Shown: positions 18,575 to 27,869 of the stretch, piece after piece
Layout: each line of letters begins with the position of its first letter
Numbering within the stretch: position 1 is the first letter of the stretch
DNA from: Calidifontibacillus erzurumensis
GTDB taxonomy: Bacteria > Bacillota > Bacilli > Bacillales > Bacillaceae_J
NCBI RefSeq assembly: GCF_013303125.1
Contig: NZ_JABTTE010000014.1
Coordinates: 32,802 to 96,801, forward strand
Length of the DNA: 64,000 nt
Reading direction: 5' to 3'
Translations under genes and position numbers: made by a program
Notes under the pieces: model-generated
Seen by the model: only the letters and a program-made list of their open reading frames with translations
Database searches by the model: none
What the model was told of the DNA's origin: nothing

Positions 18575-18640
18575 AACTGCCATTTCAACCCAAATAAAAA
18601 ATCTTTCCATACGGAAAGACGGGTTTGAAATTTGCCAGTT
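18575..18640 (-). promoter_or_regulatory. panB leader: long irregular helix capped by an intrinsic terminator
   Basis: On the minus strand the arms 18621-18640 and 18575-18591 are complementary in two blocks (AACTG/CAGTT and ATTTCAA-CCC/GGGTTGAAAT, one bulged A). They enclose a 7-bp hairpin TCTTTCC/GGAAAGA (18613-18619 with 18602-18608) followed by TTTTTTATTT. This is an intrinsic terminator about 50 bases before panB. It could end birA transcripts, attenuate panBCD, or both. Confidence 0.6.
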
Positions 18641-18650
18641 TATTCATCCC

Positions 18651-18679
18651 CTGTCCTAGTCCGTATCGGATCAAGGCAG
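18651..18679 (-). ncRNA. candidate pan-motif hairpin in the panB leader
   Basis: The minus strand from 18679 to 18651 folds into a hairpin: CTG-CC-T, a T/T mismatch, G, then TCCG with a three-base ATA loop. One unpaired A bulges on each side of the stem (the A after TTG on the 5' side and the A before CAG on the 3' side). The described pan RNA motif, found upstream of pantothenate genes in Firmicutes, is a hairpin with two conserved bulged adenosines. Match to that motif is by structure and context, not by a covariance search. Confidence 0.55.
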
Positions 18680-18804
18680 CTTTTTTTAAATAAGTATAAA
18701 TCATTTTGGTGTAGTTTCATAAAGAATACTACCCATCGTAATATTGCTAGTATAGCAGACAATCCCTAAAAAGGGAAATAACTTTTCATAAAATTTTTTA
18801 TATT

Positions 18805-19788
18805 TTATTCATTTATTTCAATATCAGCTGAATAGATACGATGAACCGTTCCTTTTTCATCCTCCAGCAGTAAAACTCCTTCGTCTGTGATGCCTAAAGC
18901 TTTTCCAGTAATCGAATTCGTCAATGTCCTTGCTTTTATTTGTTTGCCGATACTAACTGCGTAGCTTTCCCATAATAGTTTTACGACTTGAAATCCATTT
19001 TTCAAATAATCGAAATATAAATCTTCCATCTCTTTTAAAACCGCTTGTAAAATCGCAGCCCGGTTCCACTTATGCCCACCTTCGATTGCTAAAGAAGTGG
19101 CAATAGCTTGCAAATCTTCAGGAAAATGCTCCCGCTCTTGATTGACATTCATACCAATTCCAACAATAACGGCATTAATCCGGTCTGATTCAGCAACTAA
19201 TTCTGTCAAGATGCCAACGACTTTTTTACCATTGATTAAAATATCGTTAGGCCATTTGATATCACAGCGGATTCCTGTTGCCTTTTGAATACCTCTGACA
19301 ACACTTACGGCTGCTAATAATGTTAACTGTGGTGCTTGTTGAGGAGCTATTTCCGGTTTTAAAATGATGCTCACCCAAATACCGGTATAGATCGGGGAAA
19401 ACCAAGCACGGCCTAGTCTCCCTCTACCCATTCTTTGTTCTTCACTAACAACGATTGTCCCTTCAACAGCTCCTTCATAAGCAAGCCTATGGGCAATTTT
19501 TTGTGTTGAATCTACTGATTCTTCATAATAAATTTCTCTACCAAAAAATTTTGTATTTAGTCCCAACTGTATTTCATTGCCACTAATTCGATCAGGTTTG
19601 CTAATAATTCTATAACCTTTACGCTGTACTGCTTCCAATTCAAATCCATCTTTACGCAATTCTTCAATATGCTTCCATACTGCAGTTCTTGAGCAACCTA
19701 ACTTTTCACTAATTAACTGGCCGGATAAAAATTCCCCTTCATGATCGGAAAATAATTTTAATAATTGTTTTCGGATGGAGGATTGCAT
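18805..19788 (-). CDS. birA: biotin-protein ligase and biotin repressor
   Basis: Attaches biotin to carboxylases and represses biotin genes as biotinyl-AMP complex. About 327 residues: N-terminal winged helix (LGCSRTAVWKHIEELRKDGF), catalytic GRGRLGRAW loop, KWPNDILINGKKVVGIL, and a C-terminal SH3-like domain. The presence of the DNA-binding domain makes it the bifunctional type. ATG 19788 is eight bases after GGAGTGG; an upstream GTG at 19800 is too close to the site. It overlaps the end of cca by 31 bases. Confidence 0.95.
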   Translation of the reverse strand: MQSSIRKQLLKLFSDHEGEFLSGQLISEKLGCSRTAVWKHIEELRKDGFELEAVQRKGYRIISKPDRISGNEIQLGLNTKFFGREIYYEESVDSTQKIAHRLAYEGAVEGTIVVSEEQRMGRGRLGRAWFSPIYTGIWVSIILKPEIAPQQAPQLTLLAAVSVVRGIQKATGIRCDIKWPNDILINGKKVVGILTELVAESDRINAVIVGIGMNVNQEREHFPEDLQAIATSLAIEGGHKWNRAAILQAVLKEMEDLYFDYLKNGFQVVKLLWESYAVSIGKQIKARTLTNSITGKALGITDEGVLLLEDEKGTVHRIYSADIEINE

Positions 19789-20972
19789 TTTAGAAGCCAC
19801 TCCTTTATATCTGCTTTCGTATTTTGGACGATTCCTTCCACAACAGCCTTTTCAACATCATTGATAATTTGCGCAAGCCAAGGGCCACCTTTTTTTTGGT
19901 ACCAATCCATAACATCAATGCCGGTAAGTGCAAGTTCCTTCCTTGAATAAATTGGCAGCTTTTTATGAATTATTTCTACTATATCAGCAAGCTCATCAAA
20001 TGATCTGTTTTCTAATATACATAATAACTTAATACTAGATAATAAAATATTTTTGCCAGTTGTATATATGAAATAGGGAGTAAGCGCTGCTCCTTTTTGA
20101 AGTTTATTTAGAGCTGAAATAATCTGTTTACATGTTCTAATTTTTTCGTTTGAGCTCTTCCATTCCCTAAAAAAAGATTCGATATTTTCAATTTTTAATA
20201 TCGTAATTAACAATGCCCACTGTTCTTCAAGTGTTAATGGAAGTTTTAAACAATTTTTAGCAAAAGTAAGGAGCTCACTTTTTTTGTCAGCAAAACCTGG
20301 CAAATATTTGTAAATTTGAAGTTCCAGTATGAGTGAAAGTGCTTTATCAACTGCTTTCCCTTCAAGCAATTTTTCAAACTCTATTAATATTCGCTCCACA
20401 GCAATATTCTTTAAATAATGGGCATGTTTTTGAATTGATTTTTTCGTTTCTTCACTTAGAACAAAATCGAGTTGGCTTACAAAGCGTATGGCGCGCATCA
20501 TACGAAGAGGATCTTCCAAGAAACGGTCATCAGGTATGCCTACCGTTTGAATTACTTTTTTTTGCAAATCTTTAATCCCATTAAATGGATCAATGATTTT
20601 TCCGCTGATATCCATGGCAATCGCATTGATTGTAAAATCCCGGCGGCTTAAATCTTGTTCTAGGGATGTTACAAATTTAACTTCCGATGGACGTCTAAAA
20701 TCTTTATACTCTCCATCAATTCGAAAGGTTGTTACTTCATAGCACACACCATCATGAATGACAACAACCGTTCCATGCTTGATCCCAACAGGAATTGTTT
20801 TTGGAAATAATCGCTCCACATCTTCCGGCAATGCCGATGTAGCTATATCAACATCTCCCAACTTTCTTTTAAGCAAATGATCACGAACAGAGCCGCCAAC
20901 AAAATATGCTTCAAATCCAGCTTCTATTAATTTTTTTAAAATTGGTTTGGCTTGTAAAAACGGCTCTTTCAT
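19758..20972 (-). CDS. cca: CCA-adding tRNA nucleotidyltransferase
   Basis: Adds or repairs the 3'-CCA of tRNAs. The 404 residues begin with a class II nucleotidyltransferase head: GGSVRD (26-31), the metal pair in LGDVDIATSA (Asp40, Asp42), DFTINAIAMD and EDPLRMMRAIRF. The C-terminal part is helical, as in B. subtilis (gene also called papS). It lies between bshA (10 bases upstream) and birA (overlapping), indicating one operon. Confidence 0.94.
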   Translation of the reverse strand: MKEPFLQAKPILKKLIEAGFEAYFVGGSVRDHLLKRKLGDVDIATSALPEDVERLFPKTIPVGIKHGTVVVIHDGVCYEVTTFRIDGEYKDFRRPSEVKFVTSLEQDLSRRDFTINAIAMDISGKIIDPFNGIKDLQKKVIQTVGIPDDRFLEDPLRMMRAIRFVSQLDFVLSEETKKSIQKHAHYLKNIAVERILIEFEKLLEGKAVDKALSLILELQIYKYLPGFADKKSELLTFAKNCLKLPLTLEEQWALLITILKIENIESFFREWKSSNEKIRTCKQIISALNKLQKGAALTPYFIYTTGKNILLSSIKLLCILENRSFDELADIVEIIHKKLPIYSRKELALTGIDVMDWYQKKGGPWLAQIINDVEKAVVEGIVQNTKADIKEWLLKCNPPSENNY

Positions 20973-20982
20973 AGCTTCATCC

Positions 20983-22122
20983 TCATTTCATCATCAGAGA
21001 TCGATAATAAATTTGTTCATACTGGTCAACAATTTTTGATGCATTGAACAAATTTTTCGTTCTTAAATAGGCTTGATTACTCATTTTTTCATACAAATCA
21101 TCATTTGACAATAAAATGACTGCTTTTTCTGCGACATCCTTTATATCACCTAATTCACAAATAAACCCGGTTTGTCCATCCTCAATCACTTCTGGAATTC
21201 CACCAATATTTGTTCCGATACATGGAACCTTGCAAGCCATTGCTTCTAATAATGTTAAACCAAAGCTTTCTTTTTCCGAAAGAAGCAGCATTAAATCGCT
21301 AATTGATAAAATTTCTTCGATATTTTCTTGTTTTCCAAGAAAATGGACACGATCTGTCAATCCAAGCTCTTTTACTTTCTTGCAAACGACTGTAAACTCT
21401 GGACCATCACCAACTAATAGAAGCTTAGCTTTTATATGATTTTCAATAATAGCAAATGCTTCAACAACATCTGGTACTCTTTTTACATGTCTGAAATTTG
21501 AAATATGAATGATAACTTTTTCATCATCAAGAATGCCGTACTGTTGTTTTAAAAAAGGGCGTTCTCGTCTATAATAAACCCGATCATCTACAAAATTATA
21601 AACAGTTTCAATCTCTTTCTTTGTTTCGACTAACCGGTATGTTTCTTCTACCAAACTTTTTGAAACGGCTGTTACAATATCAGATTGTTCAATCCCAAAA
21701 CGGATCAACTCTTGCAGCGAAGGATCATGTCCCAATACAGTAATATCCGTACCATGCAATGTTGTAATAATCTTTAGATTTGAGTTGCTGCCTGCAACCA
21801 TTTGCTTTGCTAAATACGCACTAATTGCGTGGGGAATTGCATAATGAACATGGAACAAATCAAGTTGTTCTCTTTTTGCCACTTCAGCCATTTTGCTAGC
21901 CAAAGATAAATCGTATGGAGGATACTTAAACACAGAATATTGGTTCACATCAACTTCATGAAAATATAAATTTGGATACCATTTATTTAGTCGAAAAGGC
22001 ACGCTTGAGGCGATAAAATGTATTTCATGCCCTTTCTCCGCTAAGAGCATCCCAAGCTCAGTTGCAACAACCCCTGATCCGCCAACAGTAGGATAACACG
22101 TAATCCCAATTTTTAATTTCAT
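20983..22122 (-). CDS. bshA: N-acetyl-alpha-D-glucosaminyl L-malate synthase
   Basis: First step of bacillithiol synthesis: UDP-GlcNAc plus L-malate. A 379-residue GT4 glycosyltransferase with the N-terminal [15 protein letters not shown] loop, HVHYAIPHA, and the C-terminal donor-binding [19 protein letters not shown] motif with its E-x7-E pattern. In B. subtilis the deacetylase bshB1 lies between mgsA and bshA. Here only 13 bases separate mgsA from bshA, so that gene is missing from this operon. Confidence 0.95.
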   Translation of the reverse strand: MKLKIGITCYPTVGGSGVVATELGMLLAEKGHEIHFIASSVPFRLNKWYPNLYFHEVDVNQYSVFKYPPYDLSLASKMAEVAKREQLDLFHVHYAIPHAISAYLAKQMVAGSNSNLKIITTLHGTDITVLGHDPSLQELIRFGIEQSDIVTAVSKSLVEETYRLVETKKEIETVYNFVDDRVYYRRERPFLKQQYGILDDEKVIIHISNFRHVKRVPDVVEAFAIIENHIKAKLLLVGDGPEFTVVCKKVKELGLTDRVHFLGKQENIEEILSISDLMLLLSEKESFGLTLLEAMACKVPCIGTNIGGIPEVIEDGQTGFICELGDIKDVAEKAVILLSNDDLYEKMSNQAYLRTKNLFNASKIVDQYEQIYYRSLMMK

Positions 22123-22135
22123 TTTTTATTTCCCC

Positions 22136-22537
22136 TTATTGTTCATCGAGAACTGTTCTCCAATTAAAATCCCCTCGCTCTAATCCATGTATTAATACTT
22201 CTGCCGTTCCCATATTGGATGCAAGAGGAATATTATAAACATCGCAAAGTCGGAGCAAGGCACTTACATCTGGTTCATGGGGTTGAGCTGTTAAAGGATC
22301 TCTAAAAAAGATGACTAAATCAATTTCGTTGTTCGCAATCATTGCCCCAATTTGCTGATCTCCTCCTAGAGGACCTGATTTGACAAATTGAACTGATAAT
22401 CCTGTTGCTTCCATTATTTTTTTACCGGTTGTATATGTCGCATATAAGTTATGTTTTTCAAAAATTAGCTTATATGCTGAAACGAATTGAATAAGAGTTT
22501 CTTTTTTCTTGTCGTGTGCTATTAAAGCAAGATTCAT
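22136..22537 (-). CDS. mgsA: methylglyoxal synthase
   Basis: Converts dihydroxyacetone phosphate to methylglyoxal and phosphate, a bypass of lower glycolysis. The 133 residues contain the phosphate-binding, catalytic [12 protein letters not shown] segment (Asp60), [15 protein letters not shown] and [12 protein letters not shown]. Full length and intact. It follows dapB and directly precedes bshA. Confidence 0.96.
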   Translation of the reverse strand: MNLALIAHDKKKETLIQFVSAYKLIFEKHNLYATYTTGKKIMEATGLSVQFVKSGPLGGDQQIGAMIANNEIDLVIFFRDPLTAQPHEPDVSALLRLCDVYNIPLASNMGTAEVLIHGLERGDFNWRTVLDEQ

Positions 22538-22551
22538 GATGCTCCCTGCCT

Positions 22552-23352
22552 CTACTCGATAATATTTTCAAGTCCATAAACAAGTACATTTAAATTCATT
22601 ACTTTCTCAATTGCCAATTTAACACCCGACATAAAAGAAGAACGATGCAAAGAATCGTGACGGATCGTTAGAATTTGTCCATTTCCTCCAAATAAGACTT
22701 CTTGATGAGCAACTAAACCAGGAAGACGTACGCTATGAATACGCATTCCGTTAAAAATTGCACCTCTTGCTCCTTGGAGTGTCTCTTTTTCATTCGGATG
22801 ACCTTGTTGTTTTTCTTGACGCACACGAGAAATTAATTCTGCTGTTTTAATTGCAGTACCTGAAGGGGCATCCAGCTTTTGATCATGGTGCTGTTCAATA
22901 ATTTCAACATCCGGAAAATATTTTGCTGCCATTTGTGCAAATTTCATCATTAAGACAGCGCCGATTGCAAAGTTTGGTGCAATAATGACACCAATTCCTT
23001 TTTCTTCCGCTTCTTTTGCTAATTCCTTAAGTTCTTGTTCATTAAATCCCGTTGTACCGACGACAGGGCGGATATTATACTTTAACGCCAATTCTGTATG
23101 TATGCGGCCAACTTCAGGTGTTGTTAAATCTAATAGAACATCTGCATCTATTTCTTTAAAACATTGCTCAGCATCTTCATAAATTGGGGCATCAATCGGT
23201 GGTAAACCTTCAATACTAGAAATTAACTTTCCTCCATTTTTTCGATCAATTGCCGCTTGTAGCTCAAAATGTTCCGTTTGATAAATCAAATTTAAAGCTT
23301 CCATCCCCATCTTGCCACGCGGCCCTGCTAAAATAATTCGTATCTTTTCCAT
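22552..23352 (-). CDS. dapB: 4-hydroxy-tetrahydrodipicolinate reductase
   Basis: NAD(P)H-dependent step of the lysine/diaminopimelate pathway, which also supplies dipicolinate for spores. From ATG 23352 (behind GAGGAA) it has 266 residues: Rossmann loop [29 protein letters not shown], and the catalytic [15 protein letters not shown] segment. A ten-codon upstream extension overlaps ypjD and is less likely. It lies two bases after ypjD. Confidence 0.96.
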   Translation of the reverse strand: MEKIRIILAGPRGKMGMEALNLIYQTEHFELQAAIDRKNGGKLISSIEGLPPIDAPIYEDAEQCFKEIDADVLLDLTTPEVGRIHTELALKYNIRPVVGTTGFNEQELKELAKEAEEKGIGVIIAPNFAIGAVLMMKFAQMAAKYFPDVEIIEQHHDQKLDAPSGTAIKTAELISRVRQEKQQGHPNEKETLQGARGAIFNGMRIHSVRLPGLVAHQEVLFGGNGQILTIRHDSLHRSSFMSGVKLAIEKVMNLNVLVYGLENIIE

Positions 23353-23354
23353 TA

Positions 23355-23693
23355 TTATTCCTCCTCTTCCTTTTTCGTCCACCGGTCTTTATCACGTGTT
23401 CTAAACTTCTCCATTACAAGTTGAAATGATTCCTCAAGGCTTATGTTTAAAGAATTGGCAAAACAAATTAAAACAAATAATAAATCTCCCAGTTCTTCTT
23501 CAATTGTTTTTTCTTTTTCATCAGCCTTTTTTGGCTTTTCACCATAAAAGTGGTTAATTTCTCTAGCAAGTTCACCAAGCTCTTCAGTCATACGTGCTAG
23601 CATCGCAAGAGGACTAAAATAGCCTTCTTTAAATTGACTGATATATTTATCGACTTCTTTTTGCATTTCTTCCATCGTTTTTGGTCTCAACAA
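23355..23693 (-). CDS. ypjD: MazG-like nucleotide pyrophosphohydrolase YpjD
   Basis: 112 residues of the all-alpha NTP-PPase (MazG-like) group, thought to clear non-canonical or excess nucleotides. The metal-binding ExxE...ExxD pattern is visible in [14 protein letters not shown] and [17 protein letters not shown]. The start is TTG at 23693, five bases after GAGGTG. First gene of ypjD-dapB-mgsA-bshA-cca-birA, with a promoter-like element just upstream. Confidence 0.9.
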   Translation of the reverse strand: MLRPKTMEEMQKEVDKYISQFKEGYFSPLAMLARMTEELGELAREINHFYGEKPKKADEKEKTIEEELGDLLFVLICFANSLNISLEESFQLVMEKFRTRDKDRWTKKEEEE

Positions 23694-23727
23694 GAAATCA
23701 CCTCAATTTTGTACGTGCTACAGTTTT

Positions 23728-23756
23728 ATGTTAGCTAAGATTGTCCTTTTTGACAA
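23728..23756 (-). promoter_or_regulatory. sigma-A promoter for ypjD-dapB-mgsA
   Basis: Minus-strand TTGTCA (23751-23756) and TAACAT (23728-23733) are 17 bases apart, about 35 bases upstream of the ypjD start. Confidence 0.6.
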
Positions 23757-23783
23757 ACTTTTGTTTTCTTAAATTTGTATTTC

Positions 23784-23813
23784 TTCACTTTTTAATAAAA
23801 CTAAACTATAATG
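23784..23813 (+). promoter_or_regulatory. possible sigma-A promoter for ypjC
   Basis: TTCACT (23784-23789) is followed 18 bases later by a perfect TATAAT (23808-23813), some 30 bases before the ypjC start. It is divergent from the ypjD promoter. Confidence 0.5.
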
Positions 23814-23843
23814 AAGTTGCTTTTTTATGGAAGGGGGCTTTTT

Positions 23844-24722
23844 ATGAAGATCAATGTTAAACTAACGAACGTATTATTTATCATGCTAGGGGCTGCTATT
23901 TTTTCTTTCGGTCTTGTTCATTTTAATATGGAGAATAATTTGGCAGAAGGCGGTTTTACAGGAATTACGCTTTTATTATATTTTTTGTTCGATTTCGACC
24001 CGTCTATTACAAACTTGATCTTAAACATCCCTTTATTTTTTATTGGTTGGAAATATTTAGGGAAAAACACGATGATTTATACGATCCTGGGCACAGTTTT
24101 CGTTTCGATTTTTTTATGGATCTTTCAAAGGTATCGGCCTTTTTCAATCCCTCTCCATGATGATTTAGTACTTGCCGCCTTATTTGCTGGTGTTTTTATT
24201 GGTGTTGGTTTAGGTACGATTTTCCGTTATGGTGGTACAACTGGAGGAGTCGATATCATCGCAAGGCTCGTACATAAATATATCGGCTGGAGCATGGGCA
24301 AAACGATGTTTTTATTTGACGCTTGCGTTATTATTACATCATTAATTTTTTATTTATCTTATCGCGAAGGAATGTATACCCTTGTTGCCCTTTTTGTTGG
24401 CGCAAGAGTAATTGATTTCATGCAAGAAGGGGCCTATCTAGCCAAAGGTGCCACAATTATTTCTGAAAAAAGCGATCAAATTGCCAAGCAAATTTTAATA
24501 GAAATGGAAAGAGGCGTAACAGTATTAAAAGGTATTGGCAGCTTTACCGGGAAAGAAAGAAATGTCTTATTTTGTGTTGTCGGCCGTAACGAAATTGTTA
24601 AATTAAAAAGCATCATCAATTCCATAGATCCACATGCCTTCGTCGCCGTCAGTGATGTCCATGACGTTCTTGGTGAGGGATTTACACTCGATGAAAACAA
24701 AAATCCGATTGAAAAGATGTAG
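23844..24722 (+). CDS. ypjC: YitT/DUF161 family membrane protein YpjC
   Basis: About 292 residues from ATG 23844 (six bases after GGGGG). Five or six membrane segments are followed by a soluble C-terminal DUF2179 domain (residues about 200-290, with KGATIISEKSDQI and GVTVLKGIGSFTGKER). The RYGGTTGGVDIIARLVHKY loop is typical of the family. Function unknown; related B. subtilis proteins include YitT and YqfU. It is the only plus-strand gene among the long minus-strand operons here, as in B. subtilis. Confidence 0.9.
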   Translation: MKINVKLTNVLFIMLGAAIFSFGLVHFNMENNLAEGGFTGITLLLYFLFDFDPSITNLILNIPLFFIGWKYLGKNTMIYTILGTVFVSIFLWIFQRYRPFSIPLHDDLVLAALFAGVFIGVGLGTIFRYGGTTGGVDIIARLVHKYIGWSMGKTMFLFDACVIITSLIFYLSYREGMYTLVALFVGARVIDFMQEGAYLAKGATIISEKSDQIAKQILIEMERGVTVLKGIGSFTGKERNVLFCVVGRNEIVKLKSIINSIDPHAFVAVSDVHDVLGEGFTLDENKNPIEKM

Positions 24723-24733
24723 TATTAAAAAAT

Positions 24734-24759
24734 AAGGCTGCTTATCAAAAAGCAGCCTT
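24734..24759. terminator. terminator between ypjC and yugP
   Basis: A 10-bp perfect stem (AAGGCTGCTT/AAGCAGCCTT) with a six-base loop lies between two converging genes. T-rich flanks are short on both sides. Confidence 0.75.
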
Positions 24760-24769
24760 TGTTAAAAGT

Positions 24770-25447
24770 TTATTCTTCTTCACTAGCCATCCCAGTATAC
24801 ATTAAAATTAAGCGGACTAATTCCATTACAGCTACTAATGCTGCTGCAACATATGTCAATGCTGCGGCATCTAATACTTTTCTTGTCTCTCTTTCCTCAT
24901 CATTACGGATGATGCCTGCTGCAACAATTTCGTCCATCGCACGGCTGGACGCATTAAATTCTACTGGCAATGTGACAATTTGGAAAAGAACTGCAGCAGC
25001 CATACAGACAATTCCTAATAATAAAAATCCGCTTATACCTGCTAAAATACCGATCAAAATTAAAATCCAAGAAAGATTGGAACCAAGGTTTGCTACAGGT
25101 ACTAATGCATGTCTGAATCGTAAAAATGCATAGTCTTGGGCATCTTGCAAAGCATGGCCAACTTCATGGGCTGCAACTGCTGCACCTGCTACTGAAGTTC
25201 CATGGTAATTGTTTGATGATAAACGTACTGTTTTGGTACGAGGATCATAATGGTCTGATAAAATACCATGTGTTTCTTCAACCTTCACATGGTACAAGCC
25301 ATTATTGTCCAAAATTTTTCTTGCAACTTGAGCACCTGTCAATCCTGAAGATGCAGGAATTTGGGAATATTTGCGATAGGCACTTTTCACTTTCATTTGT
25401 GCCCAAAGCGGGATGAGGATGATGATTGCAAAATAGACTAAGAACAT
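24770..25447 (-). CDS. zinc metallopeptidase, YugP family
   Basis: 225 residues. An N-terminal membrane segment is followed by the peptidase region with H94-E-V-G-H98 (AAHEVGHALQDA), then two or three further membrane segments. These features define the YugP-type zinc peptidase family (Zn_peptidase_2); substrates are unknown. The active-site motif is intact. In B. subtilis yugP lies elsewhere, so its place next to ypjB here is a local difference. A cre-like site precedes it. Confidence 0.88.
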   Translation of the reverse strand: MFLVYFAIIILIPLWAQMKVKSAYRKYSQIPASSGLTGAQVARKILDNNGLYHVKVEETHGILSDHYDPRTKTVRLSSNNYHGTSVAGAAVAAHEVGHALQDAQDYAFLRFRHALVPVANLGSNLSWILILIGILAGISGFLLLGIVCMAAAVLFQIVTLPVEFNASSRAMDEIVAAGIIRNDEERETRKVLDAAALTYVAAALVAVMELVRLILMYTGMASEEE

Positions 25448-25497
25448 CCTTTACCTTCCTCCATATTTTCAATTTCTTAAGTTTTATTTTATTCCGT

Positions 25498-25511
25498 TGT
25501 GAACGCTTTCG
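25498..25511 (-). promoter_or_regulatory. cre-like CcpA site before the YugP gene
   Basis: Minus-strand CGAAAGCGTTCACA differs at one conserved position from the catabolite-responsive element consensus TGNAANCGNTNNCA. It lies between ypjB and the YugP gene, about 50 bases before the latter. Confidence 0.35.
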
Positions 25512-25529
25512 TCAAATAAAATGCATTCT

Positions 25530-26309
25530 CTAGCGGATTCGTCCGCTCATCATAACTGTTTGTTCAGCTCGAAACTTTTTAAATCCTACGTAGAATAAAA
25601 CTGCAACAATAATCGTTCCGATTGTAATAATCATCCAAATAAGGGATGGATCCGTCTCATCGCTTATAGTTTTGCCAAACAGTTTCATCATATCCTTTTC
25701 CATCGCTGTTAAATGAATTTCTTTTTGTTGCTGATCGAAATTGTCATACTTTTCTAGAAAACGAAAATGTGAATCAAGTCTTGAAATTTGTTCAGGTTCA
25801 AGATCGATAACTAAACTTGGGTATATTGTATCAAATTGTTTTGCAAAATGATTAAACTGTATTTTAAAATTTTCAACGTCCTTTTGAAGTGCAGCATCTT
25901 TCATAGCTTGGAACGTGGTTAACACTTCCTTTTCCATTCCCATCCACATCGGTTGATGATGTGAATGCAAAGCATCAAGCGCAAATCGTAATTGAATAAC
26001 TTTGCGAATTCTTTCCCCATCCTCTAATGCAGTTGCAGTTAATGCTTTTAAAGCTTCGTCGGTACTGACCGAAATGACTCTTAAATCTTTCATAGTCAGT
26101 TCATCTCTTGGATACATTTTAATAAACTGATCAGAGAATCGTTCTAACATTTGTTTTGCTTCCGCATACTTTTTTTGCTTCGTCAAAAATAACACTTTAT
26201 CGGTCATATGATCAAAATGATTCCATACGTCTTCGTTTGCAAATATGAACGTTTGTGGAATGAAAAAGAACGCCAGAAGTAATAAAGGAAGCCATTTCTT
26301 TTTCTTCAT
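25530..26309 (-). CDS. ypjB: sporulation protein YpjB
   Basis: About 259 residues from ATG 26309 behind GGAGGG. A cleavable-type signal peptide (KKKKWLPLLLLAFFF) is followed by a mostly helical outer domain and one membrane anchor near the C-terminus (SLIWMIITIGTIIVAVLFYVG). This layout matches the YpjB family, linked to sporulation in B. subtilis with no known activity. It sits directly downstream of ypjA as in B. subtilis. Confidence 0.9.
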   Translation of the reverse strand: MKKKKWLPLLLLAFFFIPQTFIFANEDVWNHFDHMTDKVLFLTKQKKYAEAKQMLERFSDQFIKMYPRDELTMKDLRVISVSTDEALKALTATALEDGERIRKVIQLRFALDALHSHHQPMWMGMEKEVLTTFQAMKDAALQKDVENFKIQFNHFAKQFDTIYPSLVIDLEPEQISRLDSHFRFLEKYDNFDQQQKEIHLTAMEKDMMKLFGKTISDETDPSLIWMIITIGTIIVAVLFYVGFKKFRAEQTVMMSGRIR

Positions 26310-26367
26310 CACTTGTCCCTCCATCCGCTTTATTAGAGTGTATGTACCGAGGGACAAGAGTAGAACT

Positions 26368-26961
26368 TTAGAACAAAGAACTTTTATATGGCTTGTCTTT
26401 TACACATAAGATATATGCAATGAAAATTGATAAGATGCTTAGCCAAAATGTGAAATATCCAATTTGTGGCATAAATTCATTAAGTATGCTATAGCGCGGC
26501 ATCATTCCGAATACATAATCAATTACATCATTATGCAATGTCCAAATTGCCGCAACCATTAAATGCCAAAACCTAAATCGATAGTAAGGTGCATATAAGA
26601 GCCCTTCTACTGCCATCGCAAAATGAGAAGCAATTAGCATATACCCTTGCCATGGGAGTTCTCCTGAAACAACTAACACTAACACATTCATGACAACAGC
26701 CCAAATACCATATTTAAATAAAGTGACAATAGCAAGCACTTCAAAAAGGGGCCAATTTTTCCCCATTAAAAAAGCAATTAACACAAAAACAAAAAACAGA
26801 CTGGCTGTAGGACTGTCAGGTACAAATAATAAAAAATGGGCTGGTGTTTCCCGAATCTGCCATCCATACCAATAATAGCCGTAAATGGTTCCAGCTATAT
26901 TAATCAATAGCAAACACCATAAGACGGACCGTTGTCCTAATAATTGAATCAAAAGTTTCAT
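26368..26961 (-). CDS. ypjA: DUF1405 membrane protein YpjA
   Basis: About 197 residues with five to six membrane segments (family DUF1405), including YYWYGWQIRETPAHFLLFVP and the HFAMAVEGLLYAPYYRF region. Function unknown. ATG 26961 follows GGAG; a ten-codon extension upstream is unlikely. It is placed between qcrC and ypjB. A strong terminator after qcrC suggests that ypjA-ypjB is transcribed separately. Confidence 0.88.
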   Translation of the reverse strand: MKLLIQLLGQRSVLWCLLLINIAGTIYGYYWYGWQIRETPAHFLLFVPDSPTASLFFVFVLIAFLMGKNWPLFEVLAIVTLFKYGIWAVVMNVLVLVVSGELPWQGYMLIASHFAMAVEGLLYAPYYRFRFWHLMVAAIWTLHNDVIDYVFGMMPRYSILNEFMPQIGYFTFWLSILSIFIAYILCVKDKPYKSSLF

Positions 26962-27013
26962 TTTCTCAACTCCACATAACTGCAATTTCAAAATTTATTA
27001 TTTACGAAAATTT

Positions 27014-27052
27014 CGTTAAAATAAAAAGCTGACCTTCACCAGAAAGTCAGCT
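27014..27052 (-). terminator. intrinsic terminator of qcrABC
   Basis: An 11-bp stem (AGCTGACTTTC/GAAGGTCAGCT, one G-T pair) with a four-base loop is followed by TTTTATTTT on the minus strand, 14 bases after the qcrC stop. Confidence 0.9.
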
Positions 27053-27065
27053 AAAGTTCTATTTA

Positions 27066-27839
27066 TTATTGTGCGCTTAAACCATGGATAAATTCTGAAA
27101 GTTGTTTTAACTCTTCATCAGTACCTTTGAATAATCCTCCAGGCATTGCACCTCGACCGTTAACTGCAATTTCAGCAATTTCTTCTGGAGAAAGTGTTTC
27201 CCCAGTCTTAGTTAAAGCTGGTGCAGCAGGACCGCCTGTGAGTTCTGTACCGTGACAGCTTAAACAGCCATTCGCTTCAAGAACTTTATAACCTGGATCT
27301 TCTTTGTTGATCTCAACTTCTTCCACAATTTCACCTTGTTTAGCAGCAGCTTCCCAGTCGTGGTTAACAACAGATTCCCAAGTCAAGAAAATAGTTGCTG
27401 CTAAAGCAAGAAGCATTAATCCTGTTGCAATTGGACGTTTTGATGGACGGCGTTCCGGACCTTTGTCCAACCATGGTGCTAATAATAACGCACCAAATGC
27501 TAAACCAGGAATAATCATTGCTCCTATTACTGTATAAGGCCCTGATGCGTATTCATATTTCAGCAATTGGTACAAAAATAAGAAATACCAGTCTGGCAAT
27601 GGAATATAGCTTGTGTCCGTTGGATCAGCTATACGTTCCAATGGCGATGGATGAGCTACCGTTAAGCAAAGATATCCGATCAAAAAGATGGATCCGATTA
27701 ACCATTCTTTTAAAAGGAAATTCGGCCAAAAAGCTTCCGTTTTTCCTGGATATTCGGAATAATCTTTTGGAATATTGGGTTTTCGTTCCGCTGATACACG
27801 AGAATCCCCAACAAATTTCATCCCTTTTCCGCGATGCAT
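27066..27839 (-). CDS. qcrC: menaquinol:cytochrome c reductase, cytochrome b/c subunit
   Basis: A natural fusion: residues about 1-160 are the subunit IV-like part of cytochrome b with three membrane spans and the quinone-site PDWY (82-85). Residues about 175-257 form a cytochrome c domain with C192-L-S-C195-H196 and likely Met232 as the second heme ligand. It passes electrons from menaquinol to cytochrome c oxidase in the plasma membrane. ATG 27839 follows GGAGGG. Size equals B. subtilis QcrC (about 255). Last gene of qcrABC. Confidence 0.97.
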   Translation of the reverse strand: MHRGKGMKFVGDSRVSAERKPNIPKDYSEYPGKTEAFWPNFLLKEWLIGSIFLIGYLCLTVAHPSPLERIADPTDTSYIPLPDWYFLFLYQLLKYEYASGPYTVIGAMIIPGLAFGALLLAPWLDKGPERRPSKRPIATGLMLLALAATIFLTWESVVNHDWEAAAKQGEIVEEVEINKEDPGYKVLEANGCLSCHGTELTGGPAAPALTKTGETLSPEEIAEIAVNGRGAMPGGLFKGTDEELKQLSEFIHGLSAQ

Positions 27840-27869
27840 CGTCTTCCCTCCTTATCTCTCTTATGTATT

